A program made the translations under genes and the position numbers. Below, one piece after another: positions 7,480 through 12,289 of a stretch of 12,289 bases of DNA; position 1 is the stretch's first letter; each line of letters opens with the position of its first letter. This DNA is from Thermoplasmatota archaeon (GTDB lineage Archaea > Thermoplasmatota > E2 > DHVEG-1), in contig JAUWOO010000041.1 of NCBI GenBank assembly GCA_030612095.1, positions 1 through 12,289 of the forward strand. The letters are read 5' to 3'. The notes below the pieces were generated by a model, which worked only from the letters and a program-made list of their open reading frames with translations, was not told the origin of the DNA and did no database searches.

Positions 7480-7556
7480 TGCTGGGTGTAGGCCATAAGC
7501 CTCCTTAGCCCTCCTAGAAATCATAAAATTTCGAAGTTTTTGAAGACGTAATTATT
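7480..7556 (+). repeat. 77-base dispersed element, copy 1
   Basis: First of four same-orientation copies. The head reads TGCTGGGTGTAGGCCATAAG and the tail GAAGACGTAATTATT; the distance from the head T to the tail G of GAAGACG is exactly 62 bases, as in every other copy. It lies between the diverging hicBA and DUF2683/RelE promoters. The minus strand reads without stop from TTACGT to the end of the element and contains RRAKEAYGLHPA. Confidence 0.85.
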
Positions 7557-7600
7557 AGAGCTGTGTCAACTCATACAAAGAAATAAATTAAATAGAAAAT

Positions 7601-7641
7601 AATATAAATTAGTTCAACTAATATATACTTAGGTGAACTAA
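7601..7641 (+). promoter_or_regulatory. Promoter and tandem operators of the DUF2683/RelE-type module
   Basis: A TATA-like AATATAAATT (7601-7610) is followed by two related 13-base palindromes, TTAGTTCAACTAA (7609-7621) and TTAGGTGAACTAA (7629-7641), 20 bases apart, which is two helical turns. The second contains the Shine-Dalgarno AGGTGA 8 bases before the ATG. Binding of antitoxin dimers on one face of the DNA would cover both transcript start and ribosome site, the normal conditional autoregulation of such modules. Dimer binding is inference. Confidence 0.65.
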
Positions 7642-7643
7642 GT

Positions 7644-7880
7644 ATGACTCAGGCGTTGATAAAATTAAATGAGAATATTAATCGTGTTTTAAATATCGTT
7701 AAAGCCAGATATGATCTAAAAGACAAAAGTGAAACAATTGAGTTCATCATAAAAAAATATATTGAGTATGAAAATGAACCAGAACTCAAACCGGAGTTTA
7801 TTGAAAAGATGAAGAAGATCAAAAAAGAAAAAAGTATCCATGTCGACGATTTTGCCAAGAGGTATGGATTGAATGTATGA
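7644..7880 (+). CDS. DUF2683-type antitoxin
   Basis: A 78-residue protein starting MTQALIKLNENINRVLNIVK, followed by LKDKSETIEFIIKKYIE. This matches the ribbon-helix-helix-like start of the archaeal DUF2683 family, with a C-terminal half ELKPEFIEKMKKIKKEKSIHVDDF that would wrap the toxin. The ribbon-helix-helix part would bind the two palindromes just upstream. It ends inside the next gene: its stop at 7878-7880 overlaps the toxin ATG at 7873 by 8 bases, so the pair is translationally coupled. The module is enclosed between repeat copies 1 and 2 and faces opposite to its neighbours. Confidence 0.85.
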   Translation: MTQALIKLNENINRVLNIVKARYDLKDKSETIEFIIKKYIEYENEPELKPEFIEKMKKIKKEKSIHVDDFAKRYGLNV

Positions 7881-8157
7881 TCTTAACATAAAATCTACTG
7901 CAGACAAAATTTTTAAAAGACTGACAAAAAAGAACTCTAAGCAACTAAAAATTATTTATAAAAAAGTTCAGGAAATTAGAACCAACCCAAAACATGAATA
8001 TAAACACTTACGCCCTCCTCTTCAAAACTTCTACGGAGTTCATATCAATTCACACTTCGTATTAATTTTCAATATAGATCACATAGATGAAGTTGTCACG
8101 ATTTATTATTTTGGTCATCATGATGATGTTTATAAATGGAGGTCGACTAAAAAGTAA
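7873..8157 (+). CDS. RelE/YafQ-like toxin of the DUF2683 module
   Basis: A 94-residue protein with the RelE/ParE-superfamily pattern: an N-terminal helical pair (IFKRLTKKNSKQLKIIYKKV), then KHLRPPLQNFYGVHINSHFV, LIFNIDHIDEVVTIYYFGHH and DDVYKW. The HIxSHFVLIF strand and the terminal FGHHDDVY are usual in archaeal RelE-like mRNA interferases, with the C-terminal histidines as likely catalytic residues. It would cleave mRNA at the ribosome unless bound by the DUF2683 protein. The reading frame is intact. A T-rich terminator tract follows 16 bases later. Confidence 0.85.
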   Translation: MYDLNIKSTADKIFKRLTKKNSKQLKIIYKKVQEIRTNPKHEYKHLRPPLQNFYGVHINSHFVLIFNIDHIDEVVTIYYFGHHDDVYKWRSTKK

Positions 8158-8172
8158 TCTGTTTTCTCTCTC

Positions 8173-8181
8173 TTTTTTTTT
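8173..8181 (+). terminator. Oligo-T terminator after the RelE-type toxin
   Basis: A run of nine T, preceded by CTCTCTC, starts 16 bases after the toxin stop and ahead of the converging minus-strand gene. Archaeal RNA polymerase terminates on such tracts without a hairpin. Confidence 0.6.
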
Positions 8182-8217
8182 CTTTATTAAATCCATTTTT
8201 AGTTTAACGTATAATAG

Positions 8218-8294
8218 TGCTGGGTCTAGGCCGTAAGCCTTCTTAGTCCTCCGAGAAATACGAAAAATTTGGAATTTTAGAAGACGTAATTATT
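8218..8294 (+). repeat. 77-base dispersed element, copy 2
   Basis: The head is TGCTGGGTCTAGGCCGTAAG and the tail GAAGACGTAATTATT, with the same 62-base head-to-tail spacing. Its last 5 bases overlap the end of the minus-strand toxin gene. Similarity to copy 3 continues past the element into the toxin codons, to about 8313. On the minus strand the element continues in frame after the toxin stop and is open, containing RRTKKAYGLDPA. Confidence 0.85.
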
Positions 8295-8644
8295 TTCCTT
8301 TGTAACCAAACTTTTTATCATATGTCAGATGGTCTATCACATCAAGAACAAAGGCAATAATTTCTATTTTTGATTCACCATCGGTCAGAGTATAAAGCAT
8401 TCTCCAGTAGTTGGGAAGTTCTACCCTGAAAAGATTGTTTACATCGTACGTATCTTTATATTCTTGAGGCATAAGTTTCTTAGCGATAGGATTTCCATAG
8501 TGTGGATTGGCTTTAATTATATTCCACTTTTTTATTTATTGCGTTAAGTATTGTCTGTTCTGTCTTTGATTTTGGTGCTTCTTCATTCAAATGTTTATAG
8601 ACTTCTTCTGCATCTGGTGAAAGAATTACACGTACATTTTTCAT
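8290..8644 (-). pseudogene. RelE/ParE-type toxin broken by a one-base frameshift
   Basis: The gene starts at ATG 8644 with MKNVRVILSPDAEEVYKHLN, then SKTEQTILNAINKK, and hits a stop soon after. The second half lies in another frame: IIKANPHYGNPIAKKLMPQE, then NNLFRVELPNYWRMLY and IIAFVLDVIDHLTYDKKFGYKGK. Removing one A from the A6 run (plus strand T6, 8528-8533) joins the halves into a full-length toxin of about 117 residues. All key segments (YWRMLY, DHxxYDKKFGY) are kept. The ATG overlaps the antitoxin stop as ATGA. Either this is a sequencing or assembly error in a homopolymer or the toxin has been inactivated while the antitoxin stayed intact. The downstream piece alone (8290-8472) could be called as a short gene, but it lacks the N-terminal helices. 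Confidence 0.82.
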
Positions 8645-8919
8645 AGTTCAAGTCCTTCAGAAATTGCTTTACGTAGTCGCGAATTGGTATTATGTATCCA
8701 AGTTATTCCTTTTAAGGTCACTGCAATTTTGTTACTATACTCCAGATATGAAAGGATAATTTTTAACGTATTATGATTTACTTGTTTAGGGAGGATCTTT
8801 TTTAGTTTAGCGACAGTAATTACACTTTCACCCATGTTTTTTAAGGTTTCTTCCACCATAAGAACAGTATTTAAAGTGGGGGAATGCTCTAGTTTATTTT
8901 CTTGAACAGATATTGACAT
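8641..8919 (-). CDS. Small winged-helix-like antitoxin of the RelE-type module
   Basis: A protein of about 92 residues. MGESVITVAKLKKILPKQVN, then HNTLKIILSYLEYSNKIAVT and KGITWIH form a helix-turn-helix and a wing, and the tail NSRLRKAISEGLEL would contact the toxin. Families of this kind are paired with RelE-like toxins in archaea (from memory of the families, not searched). I chose the ATG at 8919 over the TTG at 8931 because GGTGA lies 5 bases before it; the upstream GTG at 8928 is also in frame. Its TGA overlaps the toxin ATG (8641-8644), so it is translated first. Tandem palindromes in its promoter suggest self-repression. Unlike the toxin it is intact. Confidence 0.75.
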   Translation of the reverse strand: MSISVQENKLEHSPTLNTVLMVEETLKNMGESVITVAKLKKILPKQVNHNTLKIILSYLEYSNKIAVTLKGITWIHNTNSRLRKAISEGLEL

Positions 8920-8933
8920 ATTAATCACCAATT

Positions 8934-8978
8934 GTTATTAGATAATAACTATATGTTATTAACTAATATTTATATATT
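8934..8978 (-). promoter_or_regulatory. TATA box and tandem operators of the winged-helix/RelE module
   Basis: GTTATTA-GA-TAATAAC (8934-8949) is a perfect inverted repeat. GTTATTA-AC-TAATATT (8955-8970) is a second copy with two changed bases, 21 bases further on. A TATA-like ATATATAAATA on the minus strand (8968-8978) predicts a transcript start inside the first palindrome, so bound antitoxin would block initiation. The design of two sites two helical turns apart mirrors the DUF2683 module, with an unrelated site sequence. Confidence 0.68.
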
Positions 8979-9021
8979 TCGGAGAAAATCTGCAATATCT
9001 TGCAATATTTAGGTTGGAATG

Positions 9022-9098
9022 TGCTGGGTGTAGGCCGTAAGCCTCCTTAACCCTCCGAGAAACGCAAAAAATTTGCAGTTATTGAAGACGTAATTATT
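9022..9098 (+). repeat. 77-base dispersed element, copy 3
   Basis: The head is TGCTGGGTGTAGGCCGTAAG and the tail GAAGACGTAATTATT, with 62-base spacing as in the others. It lies 804 bases after copy 2, and the two copies together with adjoining toxin codons match over about 100 bases with no gaps until near the end. On the minus strand it contains RRVKEAYGLHPA but has one in-frame stop. Confidence 0.85.
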
Positions 9099-9120
9099 TT
9101 CCTTTGTAACCAAATTTTTT
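9094..9120 (-). pseudogene. Relic of a second RelE-type toxin C-terminus
   Basis: The minus strand reads KKFGYKGK-stop, identical to the last eight residues of the toxin at 8290, and is attached to repeat copy 3 exactly as the live gene is attached to copy 2. Upstream of these codons the frame reads KIRMI and then a stop, without toxin similarity. It is the stump of a lost or replaced toxin gene. The rest of 9121-9276 holds nothing I can identify. Confidence 0.7.
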
Positions 9121-9276
9121 AATCATCCTGATTTTTCAGTTGGATTATCCTGATATTTGAATTTAAGTTGTTACGTAGGGAACCAGTACTAGGAGTTCAG
9201 AGTTTTCACTAATTACCGCTGCAAAACACTTGGTTTAGCAATAGTCTAGCTAACTCTCTGCTGAGATGATTATGAA

Positions 9277-11994
9277 CTAGGACCTTGCAGCCAGATATCC
9301 CCAGACATACATGTTGCTTGCCATCGGCGTTTGGATTGTAAACTCAGACATCATTGGCACCCAAAACACATCAAAGAAGAATTCTGCAATCGGCCATTGG
9401 TTCATTTTTGGATAAATGTAAGAATTTAATACTTCTAAATTTAATTCTTCTAAATCTTGATGATTTAAAAGTGTATGATCAATTGGCCCAAGGACGGTAA
9501 TACCTAACGGGGGTGGTAACCCTCGAATACGGGAATCTATATGTAGAACATTATCTGGATAGTTACTACCAACGCCTGTGGTATAACAAAGATTTAATGG
9601 ATTGGCACCTGCCCCCATCTGAGAGGAAAGAATCGTGGCAACCAAATATCGTTCTTCTCCTGTGAGCACATGGGCACGCACGAGCGGTACGGATTCAAGA
9701 GGGCTACTGAAAACTCCTCCAAACACTGGCATCCAAGGCCTTTTCGTGAATCGATAGCTTGTAGATCTTGCCATTTGTTCCCGTTGGTCCGCATCTCGTA
9801 TTAATGCATTGTAACAGTTTTCAACTATTTGTTCATCAACACTATGATTTTGGGTGACAACATACACCCAAGCAGCATTTGCTTGATCATGTGACGGCCA
9901 TTCATAGACATCAACATCAGAATCAGTGAACACGGTTGTATTCAGGAAAAGCTGATGCCAGCATTCATCACCAGTCACTCGGTAAAGTTCAGCTGCTGCC
10001 AGGTTTCGTGAATCATTTACTTGATGAGGAAGATCAGAAAGAGTAGGTAGCTCACTTTCAGCCCATTCCATGGCATGTAAAGCGCTTTGTAAATATTCAT
10101 CCGCACGTTCAGGATTATACGAACGAACGACAAGTGAGGCCCGTGCTGCTACCCCTGCATAGACAAAACTCGACCATACCCCTGGAGCATAGGCCATAAC
10201 CGTTAAAGATTCCTGCCAGCTCAACTCTCCCTGGCGAGGATGCTCCTCAGATTCGATACCGCCACGAATGCCTCCTTCTGGAGTCTGTAAGCGCTTATAG
10301 AAATTAACATTCCAGAGCGCTTCGTCAACTATATCAGGAAAAGTATTTTTGGATTCAGGAATATTAAGATCCAAATCACTTGCAAACGTTGGGAAAAACT
10401 GAGCAAGTTCTAGTAACAGCCGGGAAGCATCTAGATGCTGAATACGTCTATCCCAATCACCTGCATCCATGGTACCACCCCATGCATCAGGTACAATCTC
10501 ATCGGTTTTACCCGCAACAAGATCTTCGAAATTGTCAGCACCTTCTTTCAGGCCATTACCAGTATCCATGAGCGGTGTAGTAGATGCATAAACAACTACT
10601 CCATCGTCCGGATGGAAACTACGCGGGCGTTCAAAGTCTGTGTACGGGTGGCCTAATTCAATGCCGCTGCGCTGATGATACAGCCCTCGCGCAGAGGTTC
10701 GAAATGCTTCTTGCCAGACATCCTCGGCAATGGGAAAAGGTAGTGAGCAGCCAATACCCTGAACATACACTCGGTATTGTCCTGGTTGTTGCAAACTTGA
10801 GAAATCCATGAAATACACATCGGTTCCTGCATAATTGGTACCATACTCATCCTCAGATTCTTCTTTAGACAAGGAAAGTTCTGTGAATCCACTAAAAACA
10901 GATTCATCGGTTTCATCATCAATAACCTCAAAAGTCATTCCCTCAACGTAATCAACAGCTCCATCATCACCTGTCCAACCGGAAAGAAACGCTATCTTCA
11001 CAGGGTCATCGGGTCGGAAACCAACCTGACTGACATGCACCACTTCACTATGCAGGTCTCGTGGTAGATGGGTATAGTTGATTGAACCCAGATTCTCATC
11101 AGCAAAATGAATCGAGTACATATTTCCCTCCTGCAGATTGTTGGGGAAATGGAGATATAAAGTATGGCATAAGGGCGCATCAAATTCCCAAGCATCTATC
11201 CGGGCAAGATTTGTAGGACGGGTTTTTCTTGAGATTTTCATTGGATGAAACGAGTAATTCTGTCCGTTCTGACTGGTTTCTATTTCTACTTCTTCAGGGT
11301 TAACAGGTAAATAATCCCCCGCATACAACCCATTGAGTTCATCAAAAGTGAACATGATATCACCAGCTGCACCAACGAGAGCACCGATTGTCTCTCCATT
11401 TCGGACTATCCATCGGTGTTGACCGGTTTGCACAATTTCATCCCCGAGTTGCGCATCATAAGGCTGTTGGATGCCAAGGGTGACTTCTCCTGTGTTAATG
11501 GTTATTGCCAGTACGTTTGTTTTAACTGGTGTGATTGGTTCAATACTTAGAATTGGTGGTTCACTAGGCTGCAACAAATATGTTCCAACAACAAAGGGTC
11601 CTAGTATTGTTGCTTTCGCATGCGTTGGCACTCCATCAACCATAATGATTATGGTCACAGATCCAAGACCAAGAACGAACCCGGATGAAATCGTTGTTCT
11701 CCCGCCAGCAGGAATAGCTGAAATAGTCCCTTGTCTCCTATTTCCAACTGGAACGAAACCATCAAGAGTAATGCTCCAATCAATGTTTTCCCCGTCACTG
11801 GTTCCCAGATTATCAATAGTGACCGTAACACCAAGCCCACCTGAGATACTGCTTACTTGATAATTTGATCCATTTTCATCATAAGTCAGATAGAACGTAT
11901 CAGAATCAGTAGCATGAATCGGTAAGATACTTGATCCAATAAATATGCCTATAATAACAAAGTTTAACACCTTGGCTTTACCCAATCGCATCAT
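9277..11994 (-). CDS. Secreted family 9 glycoside hydrolase (endoglucanase-like)
   Basis: A 905-residue protein. Residues 1-29 are a signal peptide (basic start, then VLNFVIIGIFIGSSILP). About 45-140 is a CARDB-like beta domain (GGLGVTVTIDNLGTSDGENI) as seen on archaeal surface proteins. About 150-315 is an unassigned beta-rich region. About 318-422 is the Ig-like domain that precedes many GH9 catalytic modules (VHVSQVGFRPDDP). The (alpha/alpha)6 catalytic domain follows: GGTMDAGDWD holds the paired aspartates D510 and D513, GANPLNLCYTTGVGSNYPDN plus LHIDSR (796-822) is the conserved substrate loop, and E884 in SEFTIQ aligns with the catalytic acid 16 residues before the YL near the C-terminus. 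It should cut beta-1,4-glucans outside the cell. No C-terminal anchor or dockerin is seen. The gene is visibly more GC-rich than its neighbours. The start is set by AGGAG 6 bases before the ATG. Confidence 0.93.
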   Translation of the reverse strand: MMRLGKAKVLNFVIIGIFIGSSILPIHATDSDTFYLTYDENGSNYQVSSISGGLGVTVTIDNLGTSDGENIDWSITLDGFVPVGNRRQGTISAIPAGGRTTISSGFVLGLGSVTIIIMVDGVPTHAKATILGPFVVGTYLLQPSEPPILSIEPITPVKTNVLAITINTGEVTLGIQQPYDAQLGDEIVQTGQHRWIVRNGETIGALVGAAGDIMFTFDELNGLYAGDYLPVNPEEVEIETSQNGQNYSFHPMKISRKTRPTNLARIDAWEFDAPLCHTLYLHFPNNLQEGNMYSIHFADENLGSINYTHLPRDLHSEVVHVSQVGFRPDDPVKIAFLSGWTGDDGAVDYVEGMTFEVIDDETDESVFSGFTELSLSKEESEDEYGTNYAGTDVYFMDFSSLQQPGQYRVYVQGIGCSLPFPIAEDVWQEAFRTSARGLYHQRSGIELGHPYTDFERPRSFHPDDGVVVYASTTPLMDTGNGLKEGADNFEDLVAGKTDEIVPDAWGGTMDAGDWDRRIQHLDASRLLLELAQFFPTFASDLDLNIPESKNTFPDIVDEALWNVNFYKRLQTPEGGIRGGIESEEHPRQGELSWQESLTVMAYAPGVWSSFVYAGVAARASLVVRSYNPERADEYLQSALHAMEWAESELPTLSDLPHQVNDSRNLAAAELYRVTGDECWHQLFLNTTVFTDSDVDVYEWPSHDQANAAWVYVVTQNHSVDEQIVENCYNALIRDADQREQMARSTSYRFTKRPWMPVFGGVFSSPLESVPLVRAHVLTGEERYLVATILSSQMGAGANPLNLCYTTGVGSNYPDNVLHIDSRIRGLPPPLGITVLGPIDHTLLNHQDLEELNLEVLNSYIYPKMNQWPIAEFFFDVFWVPMMSEFTIQTPMASNMYVWGYLAARS

Positions 11995-12000
11995 TGTTGT

Positions 12001-12085
12001 CTCCTATCTCCCTTGATTTACAAAAAATAGTTGAAAAGGAAGTGTAACAATCATACTATCAAATATGAAAAGAATCATATATAAA
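12001..12085 (-). promoter_or_regulatory. Promoter and Shine-Dalgarno of the GH9 gene
   Basis: TTTATATATG (12076-12085, minus strand) is a good TATA box, placing the transcript start near 12054 and giving a leader of about 60 bases. AGGAG at 12001-12005 is a ribosome site 6 bases before the ATG. The leadered, Shine-Dalgarno-led layout differs from the leaderless neighbours and agrees with a foreign origin or strong expression. Confidence 0.5.
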
Positions 12086-12181
12086 TATATCTAGGAGAAG
12101 AACCAGACGAGGACTAACAAAAAAGTAAATTAAATTCTTTAAGGAGAGATTTGGAAAAAAAGAATGAGGCTTAGTTGAAAA

Positions 12182-12289
12182 GTGCTGGGTGTAGGCCGTA
12201 AGCCTCCTAATGTATTCGTTTTCTGTGATAATATTCAAGAAATTGAAAACGTAATAAAGCGATTAGATATTAAAACTCACTACTGGTAT
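12182..12289 (+). CDS. Possible partial reading frame overlapping repeat copy 4
   Basis: From GTG at 12182 a plus-strand frame stays open to the window end (36 codons). It begins VLGVGRKPPNVFVFCDNIQE and ends KRLDIKTHYWY. The first nine codons are repeat sequence; copies 1-3 have the same nine codons followed by a stop. There is no Shine-Dalgarno or well-placed TATA box. It may be a real gene start fused to the repeat or a chance frame. No family recognised. Confidence 0.25.
   Translation, partial: MLGVGRKPPNVFVFCDNIQEIENVIKRLDIKTHYWY
12183..12259 (+). repeat. 77-base dispersed element, copy 4 (divergent centre)
   Basis: The first 26 bases are identical to copy 3 and the tail ATTGAAAACGTAAT matches with one change, at the same 62-base spacing, but the 33 bases between are mostly different. 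On the minus strand it keeps the EAYGLHPA codons. It lies upstream of the GH9 gene, 3161 bases from copy 3. Confidence 0.7.

Noticed and set aside
7649..7907. Minus-strand hydrophobic open frames at the DUF2683 gene
   Set aside because: They are antisense shadows of a Lys-rich antitoxin; Lys codons read as Phe on the other strand.
8528..8533. Programmed frameshifting to make full-length toxin
   Set aside because: A6 alone with no stimulatory structure that I can see is weak evidence; a mutation or sequencing error is simpler.
7480..9098. Integron attC sites: repeats of similar length bracketing toxin-antitoxin modules
   Set aside because: The head and tail of the element are not inverted complements, and I see no RYYYAAC or GTTRRRY core sites and no integrase in the window. 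Only the cassette-like layout is retained as an idea.
10380..10811. Several plus-strand open frames inside the GH9 gene
   Set aside because: They mirror the conserved catalytic-domain codons on the minus strand and have no promoter, ribosome site or recognisable protein pattern.
7480..12259. CRISPR array from four regularly built repeats
   Set aside because: Spacing between copies is 738, 804 and 3161 bases, with whole genes between them and no cas genes.

Overview
The window reads as an AT-rich archaeal chromosome segment, probably from an anaerobic euryarchaeote or Thermoplasmatota-type lineage (lineage is inference). The signs are TATA boxes about 26-31 bases before several starts, implying leaderless or short-leader transcripts; a tandem winged-helix regulator and a DUF2683-type antitoxin, both typically archaeal; two radical SAM proteins with oxygen-sensitive clusters; and an archaeal-style CARDB-like domain on a secreted cellulase. 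I see no tRNA, rRNA, CRISPR array or transposase.

Left part (1-5850, all minus strand): in transcription order, a cobalamin-domain radical SAM enzyme, an AttH/CrtC-like lipocalin-fold protein, a tandem winged-helix regulator, a serine-type sulfatase-superfamily enzyme, and a radical SAM protein with a methylthiotransferase-like N-terminus that runs off the window. The last two form an operon (17-base gap) with a palindrome at the promoter. The set looks like a small-molecule or lipid modification neighbourhood; substrates cannot be read from sequence.

Middle part (5909-9120): a defence or stability island. A HicB-HicA pair is followed by an unknown 293-residue protein in the same operon. Next come a plus-strand DUF2683/RelE-type module with tandem operators, and a minus-strand module of a small winged-helix-like antitoxin and a RelE-type toxin broken by a one-base frameshift in an A6 run, again with tandem operators. 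Four same-orientation copies of a 77-base element (7480, 8218, 9022, 12183) with exactly constant internal spacing punctuate this area. Three of them bracket the two RelE-type modules one by one, and the third carries the last codons of another, lost, copy of the same toxin.

Right part (9277-12289): a secreted family 9 glycoside hydrolase of 905 residues, more GC-rich than its surroundings, with a signal peptide, a CARDB-like domain, an Ig-like domain and the catalytic residues in place. The fourth repeat copy lies upstream of it, with a possible partial plus-strand reading frame running off the end.

The most unusual feature is the repeat array that partitions toxin-antitoxin modules into repeat-bounded blocks, together with the reading frame on the minus strand of the repeat that continues directly after the toxin stop codon.
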